Program-made: the position numbers and the translations under genes
The notes under the pieces: generated by a model
What the model was told of the DNA's origin: nothing
The model's input: only the letters and a program-made list of their open reading frames with translations
Databases searched by the model: none
Assembly (NCBI GenBank): GCA_016717335.1
Contig: JADKFS010000001.1
Coordinates: 2,356,001 to 2,420,000 of the forward strand
Direction of reading: 5' to 3'
Source: Candidatus Ribeiella danica
GTDB lineage: Bacteria > Chloroflexota > Chloroflexia > Chloroflexales > Roseiflexaceae
DNA: 64,000 nucleotides
In this document: one piece after another, positions 1-10,696 of the stretch
How the letters are laid out: the number at the start of each line of letters is the position of its first letter
How positions within the stretch are numbered: the first letter of the stretch is position 1

Positions 1-1385
1 ACTACTTGGTCGGCACTCGGACTACAGCTCCGCGACTCCACCTTGACCGATGAGGCCTGATTATCACCAATAGCGTTATCGGCTAAATTGCCATCACCTC
101 GAGAAAATCTTCGCAGGCTCCGGCATAGTTGTCGTCGCGGCAGAGCCTGGTTTTGACATTGCCCCTACTTTGATTGACGAGATCAAGTCGTTTGGGAGCC
201 CCACAGCGCCTGGTTGGTATAATCGCCGGCGCCTTTCACGACGCACTGGCCGCCGTAGTTCGCGTCGACGAAGAGGGCGATCTGATCGGCGCTGGGGTTG
301 CACGATGGTGGGGTACTACCTGCAGCCTGAAGCCAAGAGTTGATGCCACGCGTCTCAGTGCCACGATGCCAAAGACCGTCCGACAGACTTAAGGTCCAAT
401 CTTCAGCTTGAAACGATCCTGTGTTTGGAAAGCCCCAGTGTACGTGGAACCAATTGGCAAGTTGATTCGCATATCCGCAGGTTTGATTGAACGATCCGGT
501 CTTCAGTTGACCTAGTTCGTCGCCTTGGGTGAAGGAGCGGCCAACGTAAAGATTACTATTATCTAGGAGATGGGTATACATCAGATCACCAATACGGATG
601 GCGACGCTATCCTGACCCGCTGCTCTACAGACATAGGAAATAGTTCCAGAGGCGGCCGCTAGAAGACGATTCGGAGCGTGTCCTGCACTTGTGTTGCCAT
701 CCGACAGCATGTCGACTGCTTTCCATCCAGATACCACTCCCGCAAACCCATTATCGTGGACGCCCTCCGGACCATATAGCATACTCGTACCGGACTGCCA
801 GGGAAAGCGATACCCAGCGGTAGCAGCCTGAACCAACCTTCGTTGTATGGGATCGAGCAACTGCTTTGCATTGGCATTCAGCTGGTTTTCCGGCAGATTG
901 GCAAGTAGTCGCGAGAAAGCTTGTGTTCCTTCGATCGCGCCAACCCACTGGCCAGACCCATTTCGAGATAATATAATCAGGCTAAACCAAGTGCTATTAT
1001 CCAGTAAATTCCAGCGCTTATTTTTATCGATCCCTCCTAATCCAACCACTGAGGCAAATATAGTAGCATCGTCTATTCTTCTCAGGTCAGTTACTGCGAA
1101 ATATTCTGTTCCAGCCGGCGCGTCTTGTGCAAGCTCCAATGCATCCCTGATCGGGCTAGACATCTCTCTTGTCAGCAACACAGTGCCTGGTACTAATGTG
1201 ATATTTTTCTTCGCAGCCAATATAGCATTTAACGCAAATCCACTAACATTTGATGGCGAATCAGCCTGAACTGAATCTATATTAGACGAATTTTCCGCCA
1301 GAGATACTGTAATAAAACTTGATAACGCGATTACAAGCATAAGCGTCACGAAAAAGATCCTGTAATAGCGAATGTTCATGTTCAT
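1..1385 (-). pseudogene. Secreted M23-like peptidase with crystallin-type repeats, frameshifted
   Basis: The intact part (1385 down to 183) starts with a hydrophobic signal peptide; an AAGGAG sequence favours the second ATG at 1379. A LytM/M23-like domain follows, with the HVHWGF ligand motif kept. The upstream H-x-G-x-D motif appears as WKAVD, so one zinc ligand seems lost and catalysis is doubtful. The C-terminus begins a beta-gamma-crystallin-like domain (DANYGGQC) that breaks at the stop. The same domain type continues in other frames: PNDLISSIKVG, then CRDDNYAGACEDFLE, then GDNQASSVKVES up to the window edge. At least three frame changes are needed, so this is a pseudogene or an indel-rich stretch of assembly. 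Its likely original role was an extracellular cell-wall-binding protein. Confidence 0.6.
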
Positions 1386-1896
1386 GCTCCTTAACGATTA
1401 ATGAGTTGGTAGTAGTCAAATGCCAAATAGTGCGAGAGGTTACGGCGGCGGGTTGGCAACAAACTGCATTAGAGAGTGGCAACCAAGCTCCACTCACGAG
1501 GTAGATGATCCACACTGCAATGCACGTACTGCCTACAATCGCATCGGAACTTCGCGTTGTAATATTACTGCGTTTGAAAAATGCTGCCTTATGAGATGGG
1601 TTAGGCAATTATCACATGCCGGTATGCAATCTGTCACCGTGCAAACCCGGCATGCCCAGTTATGATTTCGCAACCTATTCAATCGTTTCCGCAACCAACA
1701 CAGTGCCTTGTCAGCTTGCGCTCCTGAAGCAGAGTGGCGAGAACAAATCTATGCTCTGCCGGGCTTCCCATATGATAAAACTGCCGGCTCGCACGTTACT
1801 ATTTATGACGTTCGCACGTTTTGTGTTGTAGAGCACCCACATATCACTTGCAATAGTCTTCCAGCAGTAGCTGACGATGCCGTAGCGGAGGTCCGT
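1386..1896. other. Intergenic region, no gene recognised
   Basis: Base composition is lower in GC than the flanking genes. Short open frames here lack recognisable domains. The open frame of the next gene extends back to 1708, but that extension has no family-like sequence and no good ribosome-binding site, so it is treated as non-coding. Confidence 0.5.
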
Positions 1897-3057
1897 ATGC
1901 CTGATCCGCACAGACTCGCGATATTGACGGAGCTGCGCCGCGAGGCCAGCGTGACGCTCGAGCAGATGGCGCTGGCGTGTGGGCTTGTGGGGAGAAAGGG
2001 CCGCGAGTCGGCCAGCGCCTGGGAGCGCGGCCAGAGCGCGCCGCACATCCGCAGCCGCACGCGGTTCATCGACTACCTGGGGAATCTGCTGGGCCTGCGC
2101 AACGATCCGGCGCGCTTCCTCGCCGTCTGGGAGCGGCTGGCCGAGCAGTGGGGCTGGGATTCGGTCGGCGAGGCCGAGTGGCTGCAGCACTTCGGCAACC
2201 TGGCGTCGGCCGAGCTGCCCGGCGCCGGGTTGGCCGCCAACCGCGCCCCGCTCGACGAGTGGGCCTCACCGCACCAGCCGCGCGGGCCGAATGGGTTGCT
2301 GCCAGCGCCAGCGCCCCTGCCGCCCGGCTCGCGCGTGCCGCTCAACCGCAACCCGTTCTTCGTCGGCCGGGCCGCCGAGCTGCACGCGTTGGCGAGCACC
2401 GTCCTGCCGCGGCGTGAGGCCGGTGCTCCGGCGAGCGCGCTGGCGATAACCGGCATCTCCGGCAGCGGGAAAACCGATCTGGTTTGCGAGTTCGTGCACC
2501 GCTACGGGCAGTTCTACCCCGGCGGCGTCTTCTGGCTGAGCTGTGCGACCCCAGGCGGCGTGCCGGGCGAGATCGCATCCTGCGGCAGGTTCACCTACAT
2601 AGCGCTGCTGCGGCTCGACTTCGACCGGCTGTCGCTGGACGAGCAGGCGCGCCTGGTGGTCGAGGCCTGGCAGGCCTCGACCGCGCGGCTGCTGATCTTC
2701 GACGGCTGCGAGGACCCGGCCCTGCTGGCGCGCTGGGCGCCCCGCTCGGGCGGGTGCCACCTGCTCGTCACGAGCCGGCGCCCGGAGTGGAGCATGGCCT
2801 CGGGCATGCGCCAGATGCCGCTGAGCATGCTGCAGCGCCACGAGAGCGTCGCGCTACTGCGCAACCACTGCCCCGACCTGCCGGCGAACGACGTGGCGCT
2901 GATCGGGATCGCCGCCCAGCTGGGCGATCTGCCGCTGGCGCTGCAGCTTGCCGGCAGCTTCCTGGCGCGCCACCGCGTCGAGATCACCCCAGCCGAGTAC
3001 CTGCGCCAGCTCAGGTCGCCTGGCCCGCCGCAGCGGGCGAAAGAACGGTCGGGCTAA
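1897..3057 (+). CDS. XRE-type HTH / NB-ARC ATPase, apparently truncated
   Basis: The 386-residue protein begins with a Cro/C1-like helix-turn-helix (about residues 1-70; AILTELRREASVTLEQMA). After a Pro-rich linker comes an NB-ARC/STAND ATPase with FVGRAAEL, Walker A GISGSGKT, a Walker B-like LLIFDG and the sensor LLVTSRRPEW. Full-length relatives usually carry C-terminal TPR or WD40 sensor repeats; this one stops soon after the winged-helix-like part, next to a GC-rich dispersed repeat, so it may be a 3' truncation. The start at 1897 is chosen because upstream frame sequence is not protein-like. Proteins of this type are thought to be signal-responsive regulators; the ligand is unknown. Confidence 0.7.
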   Translation: MPDPHRLAILTELRREASVTLEQMALACGLVGRKGRESASAWERGQSAPHIRSRTRFIDYLGNLLGLRNDPARFLAVWERLAEQWGWDSVGEAEWLQHFGNLASAELPGAGLAANRAPLDEWASPHQPRGPNGLLPAPAPLPPGSRVPLNRNPFFVGRAAELHALASTVLPRREAGAPASALAITGISGSGKTDLVCEFVHRYGQFYPGGVFWLSCATPGGVPGEIASCGRFTYIALLRLDFDRLSLDEQARLVVEAWQASTARLLIFDGCEDPALLARWAPRSGGCHLLVTSRRPEWSMASGMRQMPLSMLQRHESVALLRNHCPDLPANDVALIGIAAQLGDLPLALQLAGSFLARHRVEITPAEYLRQLRSPGPPQRAKERSG

Positions 3058-3520
3058 CGTCTTCCTCCTGGGGTGGGTACACCCCCGACCCGGCCACCTT
3101 GTCACCTTGTCAGCTTGTCACCTTTTCTCCGGGGCGCTGCGCCCCCAGCCCCCCGTCCGGGGGAACCCGCGCCGGTTCTTTCGGCCCCCCTCCGGCAAAT
3201 GATGCTGCCTCAGCTGCAAGCATTGTGGCGCAGGCCCAGTCCCCTTCGTTGGGCGCGAGTTGCAACCCGCCATGCCTGGATTCAGCCAGGCATGCGCGCC
3301 AAGCATCGCACACGAGGCGGCGTCATTTTGGGGTCCAGGGGCGCCAGCCCCGGCCGGAGCCAGGGGCATTGCGGGCGAGCAGCCTGCCTTAGGCCGTCGT
3401 ACCTCTATCTTCGGTAGTATCGGTCCCTGTGCAGCCATTATTCCAGCCGCGTTGGGGCGACCAGGCAAGCGCTCCGACCGACATGCTTGAGCAACCACGT
3501 GGTTGTGGCTAGGAGTGCTG
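3058..3520. repeat. Intergenic: dispersed GC-rich repeat, inverted copy
   Basis: From about 3128 to 3355 lies an inverted copy of a ~250-bp repeat also seen near 10.8-11.1, 30.3, 36.2, 41.9-42.2 and 43.6-43.9 kb. Shared landmarks, read on the reverse strand, are a GGGTCCAGGGG-type end, a TGCAGCTG core, CAT.TTGCCGGAGGGGG, an AACCGGCG block and a terminal GGGGGCGCAGCGCCCCGG. A short CACCTTGTCA array lies just before it (3097-3125). No gene is evident. Confidence 0.7.
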
Positions 3521-4678
3521 ATGACCGATCATTTCTCTGTGTCGCTGATCGGGCCGCTGGTCCAGCGTGGGTGGCGCGAGATCGTTCGATTCAGGCCGCT
3601 ATGCGCCCCTGGGCGCGGCGCGCTAGTCGCCATACGCGGCGGGCGTGTCGTGAGCGTCATTCCAACCGGCGGGCCGCGCGTGCTCTCCGATTACCTGGCC
3701 TGGCCCTGCCAGTACCGCGAGGTGGACGCCCGCGAGCGTGCGCTGGCGCTCGAGCAGCAGCTCGATTCGTCCGATGCTGGCTGCCGGTTCGCGGTGTCGC
3801 TGCGGCTAGCCTACCAGGTCGAGCGGCCCGAGCTCGTTGCGACGGCGCCTGTCGATCCGCTTGCCGAGCTGGAGCGCGTGCTGATCGAGGTCATCCGCCA
3901 GGCCGATCGCCTGTTCGGCGACGACCAGCCCGATGCACTGCAGGCGCGCCTGGCCGAGCTGATCCAGCATAGCGTATCCCAGCGCGGCGGCGTGCTGGGC
4001 CTTGCGCTGCGCCGGGTCGATATAAACGTCGCCGCCGAACATCGCGCCCAGGGCCAGCAGCCTTCGGCGCAGCGCCGCCCGCCGCGGCCGCGGCTGATCA
4101 TCGCCGGGGCGCGGCCGCCTAACAGCGCGCCCGAACCGCAGCCGGCCGAATCTGTGCCTCAGGTCGAGCGTGCGGCGGCGCTGGTGGGCGAGCGCCGGCC
4201 TGATGCACTGACGTCGCCCGCTGAGAATGCCTCCGCCGGCGGCGCGATGTCGAGCCCATCGAGCGATGCCGTGTGGGATGCGGACAGCTGGATCGCGGCG
4301 TGGCGGCCGGTGCAGCCGCCGGAATATGTCCAGACAGCTGACAGCGCCGTAGACGAGCAAGTCGCCGGCGTGGTTGCGCGGCTGCGCGCGCACGGGCCGG
4401 GCCAGTTCAGGATGTGGGCGATCGAACTGATCGAGCGGCCGGAGCGCCTGCCCGCGATACTCGCGGAGGTCATGGTCGACGCCTGGACGATCGAGCAGGC
4501 CGCCGCTCCAGGCTGGCAGGCAGTCGCAGTCCGGGCGCTGCAGCAATCGCTCGAGCCAACCAGCGCCGCGCCGCGCCGTCCGGCGTCCATACCCGCCCAC
4601 GCCGACGTCGAGCCGGATCGACCGGACTGGCTGCGGCCGCCGCCGAGGTCGAGCGACGACGGGGGGCAGGTATGGTGA
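3521..4678 (+). CDS. SPFH/PHB-like domain protein
   Basis: The start is set by AGGAG eight bases upstream. Residues ~1-190 read like an SPFH (stomatin/prohibitin) domain: a strand-rich beginning, then DYLAWPCQYREVDARERAL, the FAVSLRLAYQVERPE segment, an amphipathic region and GGVLGLALRRVDINV. The C-terminal 200 residues are Pro/Ala-rich and end in a helical segment without recognisable motif. No membrane segment precedes the SPFH-like part. The stop overlaps the start of the next gene, a membrane protein with an SH3 domain, suggesting translational coupling and a shared envelope role. The SPFH assignment rests on pattern only. Confidence 0.5.
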   Translation: MTDHFSVSLIGPLVQRGWREIVRFRPLCAPGRGALVAIRGGRVVSVIPTGGPRVLSDYLAWPCQYREVDARERALALEQQLDSSDAGCRFAVSLRLAYQVERPELVATAPVDPLAELERVLIEVIRQADRLFGDDQPDALQARLAELIQHSVSQRGGVLGLALRRVDINVAAEHRAQGQQPSAQRRPPRPRLIIAGARPPNSAPEPQPAESVPQVERAAALVGERRPDALTSPAENASAGGAMSSPSSDAVWDADSWIAAWRPVQPPEYVQTADSAVDEQVAGVVARLRAHGPGQFRMWAIELIERPERLPAILAEVMVDAWTIEQAAAPGWQAVAVRALQQSLEPTSAAPRRPASIPAHADVEPDRPDWLRPPPRSSDDGGQVW

Positions 4679-5604
4679 TCGACGGCCTTCGGATGCTCAG
4701 CTCGCCCTCGCTGATCGTGGCGCTGCTCGTCTTCGGGTTGGTCACGCTCGAACTCGAGCGCGCCTGGACGCGCGCGCGGCGTCGCGCCAACGCATACCCA
4801 GGCGCGCTCGCGTATCTGCTGGATGGGTTGGTCGTGCTGAGCGTGGTGGCGAGCATCGCCATGTTCGTCGCCCGGCTGGGCAGCGCCTGGATGAGCGGCG
4901 GCGTGCGGCCCCTCGCGGGATTGGCGGCGATCGGCGCGATTACGATTGCCACAGTCGCGCTCGTGCGGCGGCGGGCTGGCCAGCCGGGCCAGGCGACGGC
5001 GAGTGCTGACGGTGGGGCGGAGGAACCTGTGGCTGCGCCGGCCATGCCCGTACAGTCCGACCCTGACGAGCCAGCCTCGGAGCTACTGCTGTATCAGAAG
5101 CGCCGCGCGCGGGTGGCGCTAGCCCACCCGCGCTCATTCCTCGATCTTGCCGCCCCAGCCGCGGCGCCTGAGGCGCGCCCAAAGCGGCGCCGGGGCGCGC
5201 TCGTGGCAGCGCTGATCGTCCTGGTCGCGACGGGTGCGCTAGCGGGGGGCGCGCTGCTCTTCCGGCAGCAGGCGACCGATCTGCTGTCGCGCGCCCGCCA
5301 GATCGCCCTGAGGGTCGCCGCAGCGAGCGGCACGGCACCGCCCGAACCGGCGGCGGGGATCAGCGCCATAGGCGCCCGGGCCACAGCGCCGCCGGCCACG
5401 CCTGCGCAGACGATCATGCAAGTCAAGAGCGCAAGCCTGAACCTGCGCGCAGAGCCCGGCACCGATCAGCCGGTCGTGCTGGTCCTGGCTAAAGGCGAGG
5501 CCGTGACGCTGCTGAACGAAACCAGGATCGTACGGCAGAGCGCCTGGGTCAAAGTGCGCGTGGGCGACCGCGTGGGCTGGGTCAGCCGGACGCTGCTGGA
5601 GTAG
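4672..5604 (+). CDS. Membrane protein with C-terminal bacterial SH3 domain
   Basis: This 310-residue protein starts at an ATG that overlaps the upstream stop by seven bases. It has hydrophobic segments near residues 9-25, 45-62 and 83-101, a charged cytosolic-looking middle, another transmembrane segment near 183-205, and a C-terminal SH3b domain with the usual SLNLRAEPGTDQPVVLVL and GWVSRTLLE ends. SH3b domains often bind cell-wall peptides. Together with the SPFH-like partner this suggests an envelope-sensing unit, but no enzymatic domain is visible. Confidence 0.65.
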   Translation: MVIDGLRMLSSPSLIVALLVFGLVTLELERAWTRARRRANAYPGALAYLLDGLVVLSVVASIAMFVARLGSAWMSGGVRPLAGLAAIGAITIATVALVRRRAGQPGQATASADGGAEEPVAAPAMPVQSDPDEPASELLLYQKRRARVALAHPRSFLDLAAPAAAPEARPKRRRGALVAALIVLVATGALAGGALLFRQQATDLLSRARQIALRVAAASGTAPPEPAAGISAIGARATAPPATPAQTIMQVKSASLNLRAEPGTDQPVVLVLAKGEAVTLLNETRIVRQSAWVKVRVGDRVGWVSRTLLE

Positions 5605-5670
5605 TCTCCTTCTGCAATCGCACTAGTACAAGGTTCCGGACGTTCGTGTCGGGTTTGGGCTGCCACGATC

Positions 5671-5730
5671 GGTTCTGCGGTTCTGTGGTTCTGTGGCCAC
5701 GGAACTGCAGAACCACAGAACCGCAGAACC
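5671..5730. repeat. Perfect 23-bp inverted repeat between convergent genes
   Basis: Arms 5671-5693 and 5708-5730 are perfectly complementary around a 14-nt loop. Each arm is built from repeats of the word GGTTCTG(T/C). It lies between two convergent genes and could form a bidirectional hairpin terminator, although no T-run follows. Its design matches the unit-array plus inverted-array elements elsewhere in the window. Confidence 0.8.
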
Positions 5731-5769
5731 AACTGGCGACAACCAGCAACGAACTTCTGGAAAGCTGTA

Positions 5770-6246
5770 CTAGCGCCGGTTCACCCCGGCGCCCCACAGC
5801 GCGTGCCACTGCGCCCCGGCGTCCTCGGCGACGCGCCACAGATCGGCCACGTCGCGCGCGCGCAGCAGCTGCCCGATCGTCGTCGGGATGAACGTGATCC
5901 GCCGCAGCCGCCGGCTTGGCAGCACGGCCGGCAGCGGCTGCAGCGGCCCGAGCGCGAAGCGGTAGTAGCGCTGGCCGGCGCGCGGGTGGCCCGGCTCGTC
6001 GGGCAGCAGCGCGGCGCGGGTGGCCAGGCCGACCGAGCGGACCGCCGCGAGGTAGCGCACGGCCCAGCGCTCCGCGCCGAACGCGGCCGTCTGGTAGAAG
6101 GCCAGGTACTCGGCGTGCAGCGCGCGCGGCGCCCGCGCCAGCGGGATGCGATACCAGCCCTGCTCGCGCGCGGCCGCCAGGTCCTTCGGCCGGGTCACGA
6201 CCACGACCAGGACGCGGGCGTCTGTCTGGAGGTCTTCGAGCGCCAT
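5770..6246 (-). CDS. Conserved protein of unknown function
   Basis: The 158-residue protein is started at the ATG at 6246; an upstream in-frame extension is translated from low-complexity repeat DNA and is rejected. Recognisable conserved blocks are VTRPKDLAAAREQGWYRIP, EYLAFYQTAAFG, LLPDEPGHPRAGQRYYR and RRITFIPTTIGQLLRA. From memory, similar blocks occur in bacterial proteins sometimes adjoining nuclease-like domains, but no catalytic motif is visible and I do not assign a function. It stands alone, convergent with the SH3 gene. Confidence 0.6.
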   Translation of the reverse strand: MALEDLQTDARVLVVVVTRPKDLAAAREQGWYRIPLARAPRALHAEYLAFYQTAAFGAERWAVRYLAAVRSVGLATRAALLPDEPGHPRAGQRYYRFALGPLQPLPAVLPSRRLRRITFIPTTIGQLLRARDVADLWRVAEDAGAQWHALWGAGVNRR

Positions 6247-6369
6247 AGTTATGCCCAGGTGACAAGGTGACAAGGTGACAAGGTGACAAGGTGACGTCAA
6301 AGGGACTCTAAGTCCCAAGCCCCAAACCCCAAGCCCCAAACCCCAAGCCCCACGCCTCAAGCCCCACGC
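6247..6369. repeat. Short tandem arrays (GTGACAAG and CCCCAAG units)
   Basis: Positions 6257-6295 carry repeated GTGACAAG units, and 6310-6368 carry repeated CCCCAAGC/CCCCAAAC units. The same words recur near 14.7, 22.9, 36.0 kb and inside purL. Confidence 0.85.
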
Positions 6370-7320
6370 CTAGCCGACAACCCCGGCGATCTCGGGCGCG
6401 ATCCGCCCGAGATCCTCGCGCAGCCGCAGCACCGCCAGGTCGGCCGCCTTGGCCTCGAGCATGACGTCGAAGGGCGGCAGGCCGCGCGCGGCGACGGCAA
6501 GCGCCGCAAACTCGAGCGGGTTGGCGAAGTCGGCGTGCTGGCCGACGGCCGGCGCCAGCACCCGCTGCGGCTGGCCGCGCGCGGCCGGCAGCACGTGCGC
6601 CTCGGTGCGCTGCGAGCTGAAGTGAATCTTCGGGCGCACGCCGCGCGGCCAGGTGGCCAGCGCCAGCCCGAGCGCCTCGCCCAGCGGGATGCGGTACGGG
6701 TTGTTGATCTGGTGGTGCAGCGTGTCGAGCACCACCGGCGCCCCGCTGAGCTGGTGCAGCCGCAGCAGGTCAGGCAGGGCGAAGCTGTCTTCGTCGTTCT
6801 CGATCGCCAGGCGGCGGCGGGCCAGCGTGGGCAGGCGCTCGTAGCGCGCGGCGAAGCGGTGCAGCGCGGCAGAGACATCGCCGCGCGCCCCGCCGACGTG
6901 CAGCACCATGACTCCCTCGGGGCCGAGCCCCAGCGCGTCGAGCAGGCGCGCCCGCGCCGCGATCTCGGCGGCGGCCTGCCCGGCGACCGCATCATCGGGC
7001 GAGCTGAGCGTGACGTGCAGCGGCAGGTGCATGCTCAGCCGGATGCCGCGCTCGCACGCGAGCGCCCCCAGCTCGGCCAGCATGTCGGCGCACTGCTCGA
7101 CCTGCCCGGCGAACTCGGGCCGGCGCGGGTCGGCCAGGTACGGCGCCAGGTCGTCGGCCAGCCGGTAGCAGCCAATCGCGCAGTCGGCCAGGTAGAGCAG
7201 CACCTCGCGCACCAGCAGCAGGCTCACGCTCAGGTGCGGCGCGTGCTCGGCCCGCCGCCCATCGCGCCCGCGCAGGCCATCCCGGCCAAGGATTCGTACT
7301 GCAACGCCAAGTCGGATCAT
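6370..7320 (-). CDS. uvsE: UV damage endonuclease UvsE (UvdE)
   Basis: UvsE is a TIM-barrel, metal-dependent endonuclease that nicks DNA 5' to UV photoproducts for photolyase-independent repair. The 316-residue protein has the family length and its ligand blocks in order: RLSMHLPLHVTL, VLHVGGARGD, AIENDEDSF, VVLDTLHHQINNP, KIHFSSQRTE, HADF and a C-terminal DVMLEAKAADLA. The family is common in photosynthetic and surface-exposed bacteria. The gene is alone on the minus strand and faces away from mcmA across a repeat-filled gap. Confidence 0.92.
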   Translation of the reverse strand: MIRLGVAVRILGRDGLRGRDGRRAEHAPHLSVSLLLVREVLLYLADCAIGCYRLADDLAPYLADPRRPEFAGQVEQCADMLAELGALACERGIRLSMHLPLHVTLSSPDDAVAGQAAAEIAARARLLDALGLGPEGVMVLHVGGARGDVSAALHRFAARYERLPTLARRRLAIENDEDSFALPDLLRLHQLSGAPVVLDTLHHQINNPYRIPLGEALGLALATWPRGVRPKIHFSSQRTEAHVLPAARGQPQRVLAPAVGQHADFANPLEFAALAVAARGLPPFDVMLEAKAADLAVLRLREDLGRIAPEIAGVVG

Positions 7321-7795
7321 AGTCTTCTACACGGTAGCGGTACTTCTCTAGTATAGCATGTTCTCGTTTTCGTGTAAAGGGGGGTTACTCGGGCGCGGCG
7401 CCCCCGCCTTTCCAGATGCGCTTTTTTATGGATCGTATCCTTGTTGCCTGCCCTCACCCCCCTGCCCCCCCTCTCCCGTTCTGGGAGAGGGGGGTATTCT
7501 TTCCGCAGCAGGGGAGGGGGCAGGGGGAGAGGTATTCGGTGGGCACACGGCGAGCGCAGGGGCGCGGGGGCGCGCAGCCCCCGCCACACCAGAATGATGT
7601 ACAATGGCGCTGGAGCCACGGCGCCACCCTCCGTGGAGAGATCTTCTCCCAAGATAGCATTTTCTTCTCTCTCGACCGCGCGGCGCTCGCCTATGATCCA
7701 GAAGGCCAACAGCCAGATCGAGTATCGTATTGACGAAACGGCAGGTCGTGCGCCGCTCGTGTGCCGCGCGCCGCCTCTGCCATGAGAGGTCTGCA
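7321..7795. repeat. Intergenic: hairpin-type repeat relative and mcmA leader
   Basis: Around 7443-7540 is a copy of the CCCTCACCCCCCTGCCC...GGGAGAGGGGGGTATTCTTT repeat, here without the long central palindrome found in other copies. A GCGGGGGCGCGCAGCCCCCGC palindrome lies near 7565-7585. The last 200 bases are the likely promoter/leader of the mutase gene. No small gene is convincing. Confidence 0.55.
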
Positions 7796-9367
<1,572 letters not shown>

Positions 9368-9431
9368 GATCTGGAGCGGCGGAACAAGCGGAGGGAGCGG
9401 AGCGCGCAGGCGCGTTCCGCTCCTTTCGTGT

Positions 9432-9830
9432 TCAAGCCGCCGACATCCAATCCAGTAGCGCCAGGCCGGGCACTCGCGCGAAATGGCGCTGGTTATGAGT
9501 CACCAGCGGCAGCGCGTAGTGCAGCGTAATGCTGGCGATCTGCAGATCAGGCTCGGCGAGCGGCGAACCGGCGCGGCGCAACATGGCCTTGAGCTCGCCA
9601 CAGCGGCGCGCTGGCGCCTCGTCGAAAGGCAGCACGGCGACGGAGGTAAGCAGCAGGTCCACCTGCGCCATGTGCTCTCTCGCGCGATCGGACTTGTGCG
9701 CACCATACACTAGCTCGGCGACGGTGATAGCGGTTACAAACAGCGGCGACGTTGGGGCGACAAACGCGCCGACGTCGAGCTGACCGCGCAGGATCGCGAT
9801 GCAATGGTCGGTGTCGAGGATGAAGCTCAC
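9432..9830 (-). CDS. vapC: PIN-domain ribonuclease toxin, VapC type
   Basis: The 132-residue PIN protein begins at a GTG that overlaps the antitoxin stop (GTGA). The acidic site is visible: FILDTDH at the N-terminus, VAELVYGA in the middle and LAEPDLQIAS before the THNQRHF tail. Toxins of this family cleave RNA, often tRNA or rRNA, when their antitoxin is degraded. The overlap with the Phd-like gene upstream makes a classic two-gene operon with antitoxin first. Confidence 0.88.
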   Translation of the reverse strand: MSFILDTDHCIAILRGQLDVGAFVAPTSPLFVTAITVAELVYGAHKSDRAREHMAQVDLLLTSVAVLPFDEAPARRCGELKAMLRRAGSPLAEPDLQIASITLHYALPLVTHNQRHFARVPGLALLDWMSAA

Positions 9831-10126
9831 AGCTCGACCTCGCGCCCTATCGCGGCAGCGCGATCCTCGTAAATCTCGGCGACTAGATCGTCGAGATCTG
9901 TCCGATCGGCCCACCCTCCGAAGACGCGCATCACCGGGTGGGCGTCGATGGCGGCGGCGCGTGATGCGTCCAGTATCTCCAGGCGCCGCAGATCCTCAAT
10001 GCTGACCAGTGCTGCTACCGGCTTGCCGCGCCGCAGCACCACCAGCCGCTCGTGCCCGAACGCTACCTTGCCGATCATCTCCGAGAGGCGCGCCTTGATA
10101 TCGGCTGTGCTAAACGATCTTGCCAT
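9827..10126 (-). CDS. Phd/YefM-type antitoxin
   Basis: The 99-residue protein starts at the ATG at 10126 after a GAGGG sequence. Its N-terminal MARSFSTADIKARLSEMIG and the ERLVVLRRGKPVAALVSIED block are typical of the Phd/YefM DNA-binding fold; the C-terminal half should wrap the PIN toxin. It is expected to repress its own operon. A longer reading from 10189 is possible but lacks family similarity at its N-terminus. Confidence 0.85.
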   Translation of the reverse strand: MARSFSTADIKARLSEMIGKVAFGHERLVVLRRGKPVAALVSIEDLRRLEILDASRAAAIDAHPVMRVFGGWADRTDLDDLVAEIYEDRAAAIGREVEL

Positions 10127-10216
10127 GTGGCCCTCGCAAAAGGTCATCTTGACTATCCCAATTGTAGCACGACACAGCCGATGGGACAAGATCGCGAAGA
10201 GAATCGTCAGCAGCGA

Positions 10217-10696
10217 TCACGGCGTCGCAGCGAAGACCAGCCTCCCGCCAGGGTGCTCGATCGTCAGCTGGTCGCCCGCGATCGCGAAGGCCGTTGCTCC
10301 GCGCAGAGCGGCGCTGTACTGCTCCTCCTGGCTCATCACGGCCGGCTCGCAGCCCATGAGCGTCTGCTGCATTTCGCCGATCGTGATGCTCGAGCCAACG
10401 CTCGTGTAGCCGCCGCCGTAGCTGTTGCAGCCGGACGTGCCGCCGATCTTGCCCTGGTCGAACTCGAGCGTGATCTGCGTGCCCGCGGCGGGCGGCGCGC
10501 TCACGCCAGCCGACTCGAAGGCGACCAGCCGCCAGCTCGTGCCGTCCAGCGGCGCGGCCGGCAGCGTCGGCGGGCTGGCCGCGGGGGGCGTGGGGCCTGG
10601 CCGCCCGGTCGGCCCAGCGGCCAGCCCGCAGGCGGCAAGCAGCACAGCCGTGAGAATCGCGCACGCGACCCGCGCCCAGTGTAATCGGTGATTCAT
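10217..10696 (-). CDS. META-domain lipoprotein (HslJ-like)
   Basis: A lipoprotein signal (hydrophobic stretch ending in LLAACG) starts the 159-residue protein; AGGAGG precedes the ATG. After a Pro-rich spacer comes one META domain: GTSWRLVAF, ITLEFDQGKIGGTSGCNSYG, IGEMQQTLMGCEPAVM, then a QYSAALRGATAF helix. META proteins are secreted or membrane-anchored and their function is poorly defined; in enterobacteria HslJ is linked to novobiocin resistance. Confidence 0.85.
   Translation of the reverse strand: MNHRLHWARVACAILTAVLLAACGLAAGPTGRPGPTPPAASPPTLPAAPLDGTSWRLVAFESAGVSAPPAAGTQITLEFDQGKIGGTSGCNSYGGGYTSVGSSITIGEMQQTLMGCEPAVMSQEEQYSAALRGATAFAIAGDQLTIEHPGGRLVFAATP

Noticed and set aside
1708..1896. 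N-terminal extension of the NB-ARC gene
   Set aside because: The translated extension lacks HTH-family similarity, has atypical composition and no ribosome-binding site; the HTH begins properly at 1897.
6247..6360. N-terminal extension of the 5770-6246 protein
   Set aside because: It is translated from CCCCAAGC and GTGACAAG repeat arrays and has no conserved residues.
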